Counted from the stretch's first letter, positions 1-8,790 are shown. The stretch: 64,000 nucleotides of DNA from Trachythela sp. YZ-2020 (GCA_016169945.1 JADLSH010000052.1:1598082-1662081); one strand, 5' to 3'. The notes: generated from the sequence alone by a model not told the origin. Numbers and translations are program-made.

Positions 1-399
1 CTTCTTTTCCGTGTTGTAGTTGAACTCCAACAATTCAGATAGAATTCTGAATACTACACAGGATACTCGTCCACGATATGGTCTCCAAAGAGAACGAACT
101 CATTCCTTCAAAATATATTTTACGAAGAACGGACTTCGTGTCTCTAACTGCCACATTTCTCAGTTCGTCATTGACGGTATTTAGGACATCCGTAAACGGG
201 ACGGAATCATACGACGCGGTTTTGGAAACAGGATCGTTGACAACCTGTAGTGTATAGGAGATATTTTATTGGCTTTTAAACTTTACTCTTTAGAGTTCAG
301 TGTATACCGCAAATGAAATTGGAAATCTACACATAAATTATAGTATACAATATCTCATTACATAAATGATAATGAAATCATATAAAAAATATAACATAC

Positions 400-620
400 C
401 TCGGATTGTATAGTTTCTTTGTTGGATGAAAATGACAGGCTTCGGGTTGATCGCACTTCGCCTTCCAGACTAGTTCTTGCCCTTTTCTCCTCCGTGAAGT
501 GCGTTGAAGGCGAAATATCAATACATCTCTTTGTTTGCATCATAGTTTTTTGGTTCCCACATATCATGCTTTGGAATTTTCCAGAATTATCCAGTCGTCT
601 TTCACAAGGTCGGCACACAA
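400..620 (-). other. Possible host exon with a splice donor
   Basis: On the minus strand an open frame of about 70 codons, with coding-like composition rich in Ser, Thr, Arg and Glu, runs up to a good splice donor (GAG followed by GTATGT, plus-strand 394-399). Translation beyond the donor becomes AT-rich and non-coding in character. A second minus-strand open frame at 564-821 overlaps the upstream part in another register, so the acceptor and correct frame are unclear. No family is recognised. It could equally be chance. Confidence 0.2.
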
Positions 621-1312
621 GACGAGGAAGGGAGTTCTCTCACCATAGACCGCTTCAGCAAAAGCCAGTAGTTTGACATTTGCTTTATTGTACAGGTTTT
701 TTGTATATTTTGGCTCATATGCCGCAACAAAGTCGACACATAGACTCGGAGTTTGAAATTGAGCCATTGCTAATCTGGGCAGGTGAGCCCATGTTTTTGT
801 ATTTATTACGCCATTATTCACTCATGCATGAATGTAAAATTGACATGTTTACTCAACTACCCCTCCCTCAGTGTTTTCAAAGCGCTAATTAAAAACACCC
901 CAGATTCTGGGGTGTCACGTGACCAGTCTGAACTAGGGTCTTTTCCGCAGCGGGGGTGAGCGTAGGTAAAGAGCCTGGGAACGAGGTTGGAACAGATCTT
1001 TCGATCTACGCATCTTAGATGTATGGAACGTATGTAGTTCTCAAGGAAATGTGCACGAAAGTTGACGTATGTTTCGCGGGTCAAACGACGAAAATATATC
1101 ATGTGTACTAATTGTGTGTATCAAACAAATGAAAATCGAATATCGAATATAGAATATAGAAAAAGCAGTAGCGCTTTTTGTATCTGCGAATGCAGATATA
1201 TTGCCATCGTGCGAGTGTGTTAGCTTGTAGCCATTCAGCGACGAGCTTATATCAGCCAATCAGCGATTAGTTTACACGTCGTTTGACCAATTAGTGACAG
1301 CTAGCTTAAAAT

Positions 1313-1318
1313 GACGTA
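1313..1318. repeat. Left target-site duplication of the Polinton
   Basis: GACGTA directly precedes the left terminus. The matching copy after the right terminus reads GACCTA (19884-19889). Six bases is the usual Polinton duplication length; one mismatch suggests mutation since insertion. Confidence 0.75.
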
Positions 1319-1353
1319 AGTAGTGTTAATTATGGGACACGAGCTCATTTTTT

Positions 1354-1367
1354 TGCTGACGTCAGCA
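1354..1367. promoter_or_regulatory. Perfect CRE-type MARE palindrome in the TIR
   Basis: TGCTGACGTCAGCA is the textbook 14-bp CRE-type Maf recognition element, flanked by T and A runs that extend the palindrome. Its mirror copy lies at 19835-19848. It sits 25 bases before a TATAAAA, a sensible spacing for an upstream activating site. A half site (GCGTCAGCA) follows at about 1378. That host bZIP proteins bind it is inference. Confidence 0.55.
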
Positions 1368-1391
1368 AAAAATAGTGCGTCAGCATTTTTT

Positions 1392-1398
1392 TATAAAA
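1392..1398 (+). promoter_or_regulatory. TATA box of the TIR promoter
   Basis: TATAAAA lies within a T-rich stretch in the TIR, about 300 bases before the first start codon, with the mirror copy at 19804-19810. Four CACGTG E-boxes follow within 90 bases. Distance to the ATG allows a long leader. Confidence 0.4.
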
Positions 1399-1700
1399 CA
1401 TCCATCCAACCACGTGACAAACACTTACCTAACACGTGATAAACACCCGATTCCCACGTGATAACTAATTAACTAACACGTGTGGCCCACTCGCTACGCT
1501 CGTGGTAAAATTATTGCGTAACAATGTTGCATAACAACTGTGTCGCTACGCGTACAACAACTTGCATAACATCCCATACAACAACTTGCACAACAACTCG
1601 GAAGAACAATGTTACATAACAACAACCTTGGGGAGACCTTGGGAGAACAATGGGAGAACAATGGGAGAACAATGGGAGAACAATAAATTGATTTATAACA

Positions 1701-1985
1701 ATGGTCAAAACAAGGGAGAATAAAGAGATGTACAAGTGTGATTACTGTTCTGTGTACGAAACCAAAAGTGCTGATGAATACATAAACCACATAACTAATG
1801 AATGTACAAACAGATGTGCAGGTGAAGAATGTAAGGGTGAGTGTGAATGTGTCACTGATATAGAAAGTTTTGGTAGATGTGAGTGGAGGATAGAACCCTG
1901 TGATGATGACTGTCTATGTGACTGTGTATGGTGTGATGTGTATTGTAATGAAGATCATGATTACTGTGGTTATTATGACTATTGA
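1701..1985 (+). CDS. Cys-rich putative zinc-binding protein, left terminal gene
   Basis: This is a 94-residue acidic protein with about 20 cysteines, many in CxC and CxxC pairs. The first part (residues about 13-41) spaces C-x2-C...H...C like a zinc finger. The ATG and first ten codons (MVKTRENKEM) lie inside the left TIR, so the gene at the other end begins with the same ten residues. A further shared motif, ECKG-x-CEC, shows that the two are diverged paralogues. It reads inward, just ahead of PolB, and is followed by a perfect hairpin. Function is unknown; a zinc-binding early regulatory protein is a guess from position. Confidence 0.8.
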   Translation: MVKTRENKEMYKCDYCSVYETKSADEYINHITNECTNRCAGEECKGECECVTDIESFGRCEWRIEPCDDDCLCDCVWCDVYCNEDHDYCGYYDY

Positions 1986-1995
1986 AAAGACATAA

Positions 1996-2025
1996 TTTTC
2001 TAATCCCAAAACAAGGATTAGAAAA
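1996..2025 (+). terminator. Hairpin after the left Cys-rich gene
   Basis: An 11-bp perfect stem, TTTTCTAATCC with GGATTAGAAAA, closes an 8-base loop 10 bases after the stop codon. The same stem core recurs at 16128-16150. It is one of ten such intergenic hairpins in the element. Confidence 0.6.
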
Positions 2026-2078
2026 CTAACATGAAATTGAGAGACCCAACTTAAGAGAGAGAGAGTAAATAAAAGGAT

Positions 2079-5000
2079 ATGAACAACTTGAAAGATAACT
2101 CCCAAGACCCATCTAAATTTGGACGACCAAGTCCACTTGAAGAAGATGCAGCACCTACTCCTCCACCACGACCACGAAGACAAGCTCAAAGGGAACTAGA
2201 GGAACAAAGTCTAGTTCAACCAGAGATTGTTAGACAAGCCCATGATGGTGTTTTTTTCGACTATAAGATTGTGAACAAGACTACTCTTTTACCTAAGGAA
2301 TTACTTGATTTATTAAAGTCTCAAATCTTAAGTGTTATTAAAACCCACACACCAGGTAAGTTTACTGTTAAGATTCATGCTAGGTTTAAAAACACAAATG
2401 ATGATGGTAGTGAGAAGTTTGAAATTAAGTTTATCTCCTCTAATAGTGTTGAGGTTATAAACAAACACACTGACCTTGCTGGTGTATGGCGAAGACTAGA
2501 GAGTAGTCTAAGAACTAAGATGGCCTCATTTCTCATAGAAAAGTCTGGTTGGTCGTTATCACAAATATTTGGGATACATATCAACACAAGTAAGTTGGTT
2601 CCTCTACAAGGTGGTAATTATGTCGAGTTACCCCAGTGGTTAAAAGACAAACAGGCTGTGATTAACATTAAGAGTTGGAATGATAAGTGTTTCATCTACG
2701 CTGTAGACAGATCATTAAACCCTAAAGTCAAGAACCCAGAACGCATGGATAAGACTATTAAGGTGTGTGAGACAGAGTATAACTTAAAAGGTATCACATT
2801 TCCTGTGGTTGAGAAGCAGTTTAAACTGTTTGAGAAGCTTAACGATATAAGACTTATAGTGTACTACTTGGATGACTCAAAAGATGAGTATGGAAAGGAG
2901 AATGATATCATTGAGATATTACACCCATCTGAGTTTGAGGCAAGTAGAGAGGCTGTCATTCTCTTATACAAGAACCACTATATGCCGGTGACATCTGAGT
3001 CTAGACTACTTCGTAGAAAGCGTAAGAATGCTAAACCATTCCCATGTCGTAGATGTACAAACTTCTTCGAAACTCAAGAAAAATTAGCGATACACCACGA
3101 GATGTGTGTGAAACAAACTGTTGGTAAAGTGAAATATCCTAGACCTGGGTATAATATTTTAAAGTTTAGATCGTGGGGTAATACTTTAATAGCCCCACTT
3201 ATTATTGTCGCGGACTCTGAGGCCTTCTTAAAAAAGTTAGACCACATTCCCGCTGAGTCAGAGATAAGTGGAGCACTTAAACTTAATAAGCACTTACCAT
3301 CGGGCTTTGGTTTTTACGAGATACACTCCAATGGAGGATATAAATACCACAAAACACTTGGTCTCAACTGTGCCAGAGACTTTGTTAATAAAATCTATGA
3401 GATAGCGAGATCTTTCTACAAAAAGAACTCAAAGTGTATTCCGTTAGTGGGGGATCAACTTGTACTAGCGAACATTGAGTTAGCCAGAGCTATACTATGT
3501 TGTCTTTGTAAAAAAGAGTTAAGTGCAACCTCTGACGATGAGGAGTGGGACAACCACAAACCTGTAGGACATCACAATCACAACACAGGGAGGTTCTTAG
3601 GTATCGCCCATAATGACTGCAACCGCCTGGCTAGGGTTGGTAAAACCATACCAGTCTTCTTCCACAACTTAGAGGGGTATGATATTAAAGCCTTCATCAG
3701 AGAGCTTGGTAACGACCCAAAAGAAAAAGGTGGAATAAGTGTTATCGCTAGTAGCATTGACAAAATTATAGAGTTGAGAAAAAAAGTGTTAGTTGAGTCT
3801 GTCATTGCCTATCTCCCAGATGATGAGAAGATGGATAAGGATGGGGACATGATTTTCGAGGAGACGGTAAAAAACATAAGATACACTCTATGTTTTAAAG
3901 ACTCGTTAAAACATCTTGGGATGTCTTTGGGGGAGCTCATCGATAACTTTTCAGAGGAAAAGTTCATAATTACAAGGGCTGGTTGTACCACCGACAAACA
4001 GTTCGAGTTAATTAGGAAGAAAGGGGTGTATCCATATGACTATATGGACTCCGAGTTAAAGATGTTAGAGACCCAACTACCACCTATAGAGAAATTCTAT
4101 AATCTCTTGACAGAGACCCACATCACTGAGGAAGATTGCACTCATGCCCAAAATGTGTGGTCCGCTTTTGGGTGTAAGACTATGCAAGATTACCACGACA
4201 CATATCTTTGGGGTGACACAGCCGCTCTCACTGACATCTTCCAAGAACACAGAAGACTAAGTATGGAGACATTTAGGTTAGACCCAGCATGGTTTCCAAC
4301 CGCTCCATCTTTCTTCTGGCAGGCCATGTTATATTACACAGGGGTTGAGATTGAACGCATAAGTGAGGATAACTCAGAGTTTTATGGGTTTTGTGAGGGT
4401 GGGATTAGGGGTGGCATGTCGATGGCCGTTCAAAGACACTCAGTGGCTAACAACAAGTATATGGACTCATATGACCCAAACAAGGTAGACTCATACATAA
4501 TTAACCCTGATGTCAATGGGTTATATGCAAGTGCTGAGCAAAGGGAACTCCCACTAAAAAATCATAAGTATATGAGTGAGGAGGACTTGGCTAATTGGCG
4601 TGATCTTGGGAAAAGTGAGGACGGAATGAAGGTGGGGTGTATTTTGAAGGTGGACTTGTCGTATCCTAGACATTTACATGACGATCACAATGATCTACCA
4701 CTAGCACCCGAGTCTTATAACCCTGGGAAAATGGCTAAACTAATCCCTAATTTACATGATAAGAGAAATTACATCGTAAATGACAACGCATTAAAAAAGT
4801 ATGAGGAGTTGGGAATGGTCATAACAAAGATTCATGAGGGATGGAAGTCTGATAAGTCAGCTTGGATGAAACCATTCATCGATCGTTGTGTTGAACTTCG
4901 AAAGAAAGCCGCTGCTGAGGGTGACAAATTTGGAGTAATATATTATAAGTTAGGACCAAACAGTGTATTTGGTAAGACTATGGAAAATACGAGAGACAGA

Positions 5001-5897
5001 AAAAGAATGTTGGTTTGCTTATCAGGTAAACAAGCTACTAAAGAGACCTGTAAACCAACATATGATGAAAGATTAATTTTAGATGAGAACATGACCCTCA
5101 TTACGATGAGACCAAGGTCCACCACTTTAAACAAACCCATCTTCGTAGGACTAAACATACTCGATGACTCGAAAGTTGATATGTATAACTGGCACTACAA
5201 CTATTTTAAGAAGAAGTGGCCTAAACCTGGACAACTCAGTCTAAATTACATGGACACGGATGGCTTCATTTACACCATACGAACGAAAGACTTCTATGAG
5301 GACATCAAGCCACATCTGAAGTCTCAATGGGATACAAGTAACTTTGACCAACCAAATAAGATGGGTATCCCCAAAGTTAATAGAAAGGTACCTGCCATGA
5401 TTAAGTTAGAGTCAGGGGACAAAATAATAGAGGGGGTAAGTGCGGTGAGTGCAAAAGTGTATGCCCTAAAGATTAAGGAGTCAGAAAGGAAAGACCCCAA
5501 AGATGGTGAGTCAAAAATTATAGACAACACCATACGAAAGTGTAAAGGAGCCGATAGACATAAGGTTAAGGGATTCACATACGAAGACTTTAAAGATTGT
5601 CTCTTAGAAAACAAGACAAAAAGTATAACAACCAACAGAATTCGAACTAGGGATATGGAGCTCTTCACAGAACGAAGTAGTAAGGTCGCCCTTAGAAACA
5701 CAGATGACAAGCGATATATAGACGAAAATAGCAGTGGTGTTGAGACTTATGCATATGGTCACTGGCGAATACAAGAAAATAAGAAAGAGTTGTTGTGTAA
5801 AAACACATATCCCTCACCTAAAGTTGATACACTATCTAAAGTTCAAAGCCTAATGCTGTTGTGTGTTAACGCGTTACCTAAGGTTAAATCCACCTAA
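2079..5897 (+). CDS. polB: Protein-primed DNA polymerase B (pPolB)
   Basis: This 1272-residue polymerase would replicate the element by protein priming. Visible motifs in order: a Pro-rich tail (to about 60); an N-terminal domain with NDKCF (C204) and NHYMPV (H300), faintly like OTU cysteine proteases; a C2H2-type finger at C323, C326, H339/H340, C343; exonuclease motifs ADSEAF (D379), HNLEGYD (528-535) and Y709-x3-D713; polymerase motif A DVNGLY (D811), motif B K-x3-NSxFG (957-965), motif C YMDTDG (D1059, D1061) and KVY (1126-1128). All catalytic positions look intact, so the enzyme may be active. Motif B has Phe where Tyr is commoner. TAAATAAAA lies just before the ATG. A hairpin follows the stop. 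Confidence 0.96.
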   Translation: MNNLKDNSQDPSKFGRPSPLEEDAAPTPPPRPRRQAQRELEEQSLVQPEIVRQAHDGVFFDYKIVNKTTLLPKELLDLLKSQILSVIKTHTPGKFTVKIHARFKNTNDDGSEKFEIKFISSNSVEVINKHTDLAGVWRRLESSLRTKMASFLIEKSGWSLSQIFGIHINTSKLVPLQGGNYVELPQWLKDKQAVINIKSWNDKCFIYAVDRSLNPKVKNPERMDKTIKVCETEYNLKGITFPVVEKQFKLFEKLNDIRLIVYYLDDSKDEYGKENDIIEILHPSEFEASREAVILLYKNHYMPVTSESRLLRRKRKNAKPFPCRRCTNFFETQEKLAIHHEMCVKQTVGKVKYPRPGYNILKFRSWGNTLIAPLIIVADSEAFLKKLDHIPAESEISGALKLNKHLPSGFGFYEIHSNGGYKYHKTLGLNCARDFVNKIYEIARSFYKKNSKCIPLVGDQLVLANIELARAILCCLCKKELSATSDDEEWDNHKPVGHHNHNTGRFLGIAHNDCNRLARVGKTIPVFFHNLEGYDIKAFIRELGNDPKEKGGISVIASSIDKIIELRKKVLVESVIAYLPDDEKMDKDGDMIFEETVKNIRYTLCFKDSLKHLGMSLGELIDNFSEEKFIITRAGCTTDKQFELIRKKGVYPYDYMDSELKMLETQLPPIEKFYNLLTETHITEEDCTHAQNVWSAFGCKTMQDYHDTYLWGDTAALTDIFQEHRRLSMETFRLDPAWFPTAPSFFWQAMLYYTGVEIERISEDNSEFYGFCEGGIRGGMSMAVQRHSVANNKYMDSYDPNKVDSYIINPDVNGLYASAEQRELPLKNHKYMSEEDLANWRDLGKSEDGMKVGCILKVDLSYPRHLHDDHNDLPLAPESYNPGKMAKLIPNLHDKRNYIVNDNALKKYEELGMVITKIHEGWKSDKSAWMKPFIDRCVELRKKAAAEGDKFGVIYYKLGPNSVFGKTMENTRDRKRMLVCLSGKQATKETCKPTYDERLILDENMTLITMRPRSTTLNKPIFVGLNILDDSKVDMYNWHYNYFKKKWPKPGQLSLNYMDTDGFIYTIRTKDFYEDIKPHLKSQWDTSNFDQPNKMGIPKVNRKVPAMIKLESGDKIIEGVSAVSAKVYALKIKESERKDPKDGESKIIDNTIRKCKGADRHKVKGFTYEDFKDCLLENKTKSITTNRIRTRDMELFTERSSKVALRNTDDKRYIDENSSGVETYAYGHWRIQENKKELLCKNTYPSPKVDTLSKVQSLMLLCVNALPKVKST

Positions 5898-5913
5898 TAT
5901 CATCATCATATAC

Positions 5914-5941
5914 TTTTCATAACCCACAAGAGTTATGAAAA
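5914..5941 (+). terminator. Hairpin after PolB
   Basis: The stem TTTTCATAAC / GTTATGAAAA has an 8-base loop and lies 16 bases after the PolB stop. An upstream ATG of the next frame (5935) falls inside its right arm, which argues that translation of that gene starts later, at 5983. The core matches the hairpins at 6658 and 18569. Confidence 0.6.
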
Positions 5942-5982
5942 TTGAGTCACTTAGTTGTGTATTGATAAATAGAAATAACAAA

Positions 5983-6645
5983 ATGGAGATAGTTAAGTGT
6001 TCACCTGTGTTTGGTGAAATATTAAACAACTTAAGGGTTGTAAAACATGATGATAAGTATTGGTTTGCAGCCATGGATGTTGAAAAGTTTGGTGCAAAAG
6101 GATCAATAAAATCCATTGTTCGTGGGAAATACTTGAAAAAATATGATGAGATTTTAAAGTCGGATGTAAATTATTCATTAGAGATTAAAGACAATCTTTT
6201 CATAAGTGAGAGAGGACTCATGGAGTATGCCATAAGAGTTGACACCCCTTTGATAGAAAAGTTTCAAGATTGGGTCTTTGATGTTTTACTTGATGAACTT
6301 AAGAGACCATCTAGAATTCTAATTTATACTAACACATTAGATAAGTTTTTACCTGATGAGATTGTTAAAAGTATAAGAGATCTTAATCCATGTGGGTGTA
6401 TATCTATTTGTGAGTGTGAATTTAACGATCGAAGGGAATTATGTCATAATCTTGATAAAAAGCGTGATCTTGCTAAGGATCCTAATCATATATCAAGAGG
6501 ATGTAAAGCATGGGTAACACGACGGAAAAATATTAGATTGAAAAAAGAACAAGAAGATAAAATACTAGATGATTTGTTTAAGTTAATGGATGATAATTAT
6601 CAGTTAATGAGTGAGATAGATCAGTTAAAAAAGATGTTATTTTAA
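5983..6645 (+). CDS. bro: BRO family protein (Bro-N domain)
   Basis: The 220-residue product carries a Bro-N domain in its first half: a WFAAMDV motif, then FISERGLMEYAIR and the conserved helix FQDWVFDVLLDEL. The C-terminal part is basic, then forms a likely coiled coil over its last 35 residues. BRO proteins are DNA-binding proteins of baculoviruses, other large DNA viruses and phages; a role in regulating the element or the host is inference. I place the start at 5983, not at the in-frame ATG 5935, because 5935 lies in the arm of the preceding hairpin and 5983 is preceded by the AT-rich TAAATAGAAATAA typical of starts in this element. The gene runs convergently into the next block across a hairpin. 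Confidence 0.85.
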   Translation: MEIVKCSPVFGEILNNLRVVKHDDKYWFAAMDVEKFGAKGSIKSIVRGKYLKKYDEILKSDVNYSLEIKDNLFISERGLMEYAIRVDTPLIEKFQDWVFDVLLDELKRPSRILIYTNTLDKFLPDEIVKSIRDLNPCGCISICECEFNDRRELCHNLDKKRDLAKDPNHISRGCKAWVTRRKNIRLKKEQEDKILDDLFKLMDDNYQLMSEIDQLKKMLF

Positions 6646-6657
6646 CTATCATTTTTT

Positions 6658-6683
6658 TTTCATAACTCTCATGAGTTATGAAA
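6658..6683. terminator. Hairpin between convergent genes
   Basis: An 11-bp perfect stem, TTTCATAACTC / GAGTTATGAAA, with a 4-base loop lies 12 bases after the BRO stop and 26 bases from the end of the facing minus-strand gene. Being symmetric, it could serve both strands. Confidence 0.6.
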
Positions 6684-6709
6684 TTACATCGTTCGCTACA
6701 CTCACTCAC

Positions 6710-7120
6710 TTACAACACAACACTTAATATCCATCCTGTTCCTAATCCTACTAATCCAACCGCCACATGTTTGTACTCATCCATCTCTTTGGATGGTTGG
6801 TAATAATTCTTCAAAACAGGTTCTTTTGTAAACACCCTACCGTTGTGTGTTATCTTTTGGAGATCTAACAAGGACTTATTCACAGAATTCATATCACTAT
6901 TTGAGTCTAAAAGTTGTCGTCTCATAGCCTCTATCTTATCTTTTTTAGAAACCTGGTTTTCATACCATTTGTTCTTCGCACTTGTTAAACTCTCCATGGC
7001 GAGATCGTGTCTTTTAATCTCGTCTTGGTATCCTTTGTGGTCTAAAAGTCGGAACAGATAACTGGCACCTGTGAATGCCACAGCGTTGAATATTCCTGAT
7101 AAGGCTATTGTGGTGGCCAT
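6710..7120 (-). CDS. Putative virion membrane protein with two hydrophobic ends
   Basis: The protein has 136 residues. Hydrophobic segments lie at about 3-24 and at the C-terminus (about 117-136), separated by a long charged, probably helical middle (KRHDLAMESLTSAKNKWYENQ onward). That layout suggests a membrane-spanning or virion-internal scaffold protein. No family name is assigned; from memory similar proteins occur in other cnidarian Polintons, which I cannot verify here. The start codon is preceded by AGAATAAAT, which includes the stop codon of the upstream gene, so the two are tightly coupled. Confidence 0.75.
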   Translation of the reverse strand: MATTIALSGIFNAVAFTGASYLFRLLDHKGYQDEIKRHDLAMESLTSAKNKWYENQVSKKDKIEAMRRQLLDSNSDMNSVNKSLLDLQKITHNGRVFTKEPVLKNYYQPSKEMDEYKHVAVGLVGLGTGWILSVVL

Positions 7121-7122
7121 AT

Positions 7123-7353
7123 TTATTCTTTGAATGGATTTTCAGGTAACATCTTCTTCGCCTCCAACACCTTAATTACCGAAGTACTGATACCGAACGC
7201 CGCGGTCAGTTTCAAGAGTCCCTCCATCGTACTTGGGATACTCAACGAATCCTTCATTAATTTTTTACTCGCGTAAGAGACTGCGACAGCTCCTAACACA
7301 ATTAATAGTGAGTCATACAACTCCTTTGGTAAGTTTTTAAAAACACCTGCCAT
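7123..7353 (-). CDS. Small hydrophobic protein
   Basis: This 76-residue protein has two hydrophobic stretches (about 13-31 and 44-62), so it is probably membrane-embedded. No family is recognised. It is the first gene of a minus-strand pair and starts divergently from the major capsid gene, with an AT-rich near-palindromic spacer carrying AATAAAATAATAATG on its own strand. Its stop is 3 bases from the next ATG. Association with virion assembly is inferred from its position next to the capsid gene. Confidence 0.7.
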   Translation of the reverse strand: MAGVFKNLPKELYDSLLIVLGAVAVSYASKKLMKDSLSIPSTMEGLLKLTAAFGISTSVIKVLEAKKMLPENPFKE

Positions 7354-7385
7354 TATTATTTTATTAATAGGTATATAATAAAATA
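7354..7385. promoter_or_regulatory. Divergent AT-rich promoter of the capsid gene and the small membrane gene
   Basis: The 32-base spacer reads almost the same on both strands: each start codon is preceded by AATAAAATAA. Because both genes point outward, this motif cannot be a polyadenylation signal for an upstream same-strand gene. That supports a promoter or leader role for the AATAAA-type motif in this element. Confidence 0.55.
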
Positions 7386-8603
7386 ATGAACACGGTTAAT
7401 GAACTGTTACCCACATATGAGAAGATTACTTACTCTCAAATTCGTGGTCCCAAGAAACAAAACATCTTTACGTTAACACCAACGGAAATAACAGAGAACC
7501 AAGAACTCTATGTAAACATTCCGAAGTTATTCGAGGGTGTTTGTTTGGTTCCTGGATCATTGTACATCGTGGGTTCGTTTAAAAGTAAGAACACCAAGTC
7601 GTGGTTTTTAAACAACCTAGCTAGTCTGTTAAAAAACAGACTAGAGATAACGATCGATGGACAGGTCGTGTATGACAACCTAGGAGAGTCTCAGTATGAG
7701 ACCTACAAGGATCTTTGGAAAACCAAAGAAAAAAGAAAGAACATGGTGTGTCAAGGAGTCGCCAACGAGAACACTCGTAAAATTATGAGTGGTGATGACT
7801 CGGGTGACAAGAGTGTGAAAGTTGATAAGTACTTTGGTGAGTTGTACAAAACCAAAGTCCACATTCCTTTGGGTAAGATTTTGAAAGACCAGGGGTTATA
7901 TGCACCCTATGGTATGAAATCAAACATAAGGTACAAAATTACACTACCACCTGCCTCAGACATTATGAAGGCACAAAGTGGACAAGTAGTCGCTGGTTAC
8001 ACAGTTGAGGATTTACATCTTGAATATGAGATCATCACATCGTCAGAAATGTACCATCAAGCATTAAACTCTTACAACGTTGGGAGGTCTCTCATTTACA
8101 AACAGGTGATGCAAATGAAAAAAGAGACATGGAGTAAAGACTCAACATTAGTAAATTTAAATATTAATGTACCAAGAAAGTCAATGAGGGGTATTGTACT
8201 TCTGTTTCGAGATGACACTGTGGACTCCGAACACTTTGTGTATCCAAACATAACATCTGTAAAAGTAGCCATCGAAGGTAGTCCAAACTCTTTGTACTCT
8301 CAAGGTCTTGAGGAACACAACCTCTTTAAATCCGCAGAGAACTTCTTCCTGGATTACACCACAGACACACTAAGTATGGAAGACTTTTACACAGGTAACA
8401 AGTTTGCATTGGTAGTAGACATGAGAACGGTTTGTGACAAAACCGCCGCTGGGATAGGTCGAAAAATCCTCAACACACAAGATGGTGTACTCTTGGAAAT
8501 TAAGAAAAGGGTGACCACTAAGGATCTGACATGTTATATATTCATTGTTTCCGATGGGGTAGTTAACATGGTTGGAAAACAACTACAAAGTATAGAGTTT
8601 TAA
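7386..8603 (+). CDS. mcp: Major capsid protein (hexon-like, double jelly-roll)
   Basis: The 405-residue protein is the likely hexon that forms the capsid shell. I recognise the family by its conserved course: an N-terminal strand region ending in IFTLTPTEIT; GLYAPYGMKSNIRYKITLPPAS near residues 176-197; LEYEIITSSEMY near 219-230; and PRKSMRGIVLLFRD near 264-277. Those segments correspond to Polinton/adintovirus capsid proteins; the double jelly-roll fold is known for the family and not visible directly. It is somewhat shorter than many relatives. It shares a divergent promoter with a small membrane protein and ends ahead of a repeat-plus-hairpin spacer. Confidence 0.85.
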   Translation: MNTVNELLPTYEKITYSQIRGPKKQNIFTLTPTEITENQELYVNIPKLFEGVCLVPGSLYIVGSFKSKNTKSWFLNNLASLLKNRLEITIDGQVVYDNLGESQYETYKDLWKTKEKRKNMVCQGVANENTRKIMSGDDSGDKSVKVDKYFGELYKTKVHIPLGKILKDQGLYAPYGMKSNIRYKITLPPASDIMKAQSGQVVAGYTVEDLHLEYEIITSSEMYHQALNSYNVGRSLIYKQVMQMKKETWSKDSTLVNLNINVPRKSMRGIVLLFRDDTVDSEHFVYPNITSVKVAIEGSPNSLYSQGLEEHNLFKSAENFFLDYTTDTLSMEDFYTGNKFALVVDMRTVCDKTAAGIGRKILNTQDGVLLEIKKRVTTKDLTCYIFIVSDGVVNMVGKQLQSIEF

Positions 8604-8754
8604 ACGAACGAACGAAGTGAGTGAGTATGTGAGCGTAGCGAACGACGCGAGCGTAGCGAGCGTAACGAACGAACGAAGTGAGTGAGTATGTGAGCGTAGC
8701 GAACATAGTGGGGTGAAGTGAAGTGTATCGTAGTGAGTGTATCGTAGTCTTGAA
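8603..8754. repeat. Tandem 61-bp repeat in the convergent spacer
   Basis: A unit built from GAACGAACGAAGTGAGTGAG and TGTGAGCGTAGCG appears twice (8603 and 8664, period 61), then decays into shorter GTGAAGTG and GTATCGTAGT words. It fills the gap between the capsid gene and the facing zinc-finger gene. Related words occur at 6684-6708 and in the TIRs (GAGCGTAGCGA). Function is unknown. Confidence 0.7.
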
Positions 8755-8781
8755 TTTTCCTAAATTAACAATTTAGGAAAA
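8755..8781. terminator. Hairpin between convergent genes
   Basis: A 12-bp perfect stem, TTTTCCTAAATT / AATTTAGGAAAA, with a 3-base loop lies 10 bases from the end of the facing minus-strand gene. It is the strongest hairpin of the set. Confidence 0.6.
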
Positions 8782-8790
8782 CATCTGGTT

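Larger units (their letters stand above)
1..1318. other. Left flank of the Polinton, mostly without recognisable genes
   Basis: This is flanking DNA in which I recognise no protein family. It holds one possible exon (listed separately) and a short hairpin near 896-916 (ACACCCCA...TGGGGTGT) that looks like part of an old MITE. The last six bases, GACGTA at 1313-1318, are the left target duplication of the Polinton. Several short open frames exist, but they have no motif and mostly overlap on opposite strands. Confidence 0.5.
1319..1730 (+). repeat. Left terminal inverted repeat, 412 bp
   Basis: I aligned this by eye with the complement of 19472-19883 and found no difference, homopolymer runs included. 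Inside it are a palindrome TGCTGACGTCAGCA (1354-1367), a TATAAAA (1392-1398), four CACGTG boxes (1411, 1433, 1455, 1477), about four tandem copies of an 11-bp unit GGGAGAACAAT (near 1640-1683), and at its inner end an ATG with nine further codons. It therefore appears to carry a complete promoter, leader and start codon for the first gene at each end. Confidence 0.95.

Noticed and set aside
1494..1790. Minus-strand Cys-rich and Val-rich frames in the TIRs
   Set aside because: They arise from the tandem GGGAGAACAAT units and ACAACAACTTGCA words read backwards; both TIRs give the same artefact.
5935..5982. Start of the BRO gene at the first ATG
   Set aside because: It lies within the stem of the PolB 3' hairpin and lacks the AT-rich start motif found before 5983.
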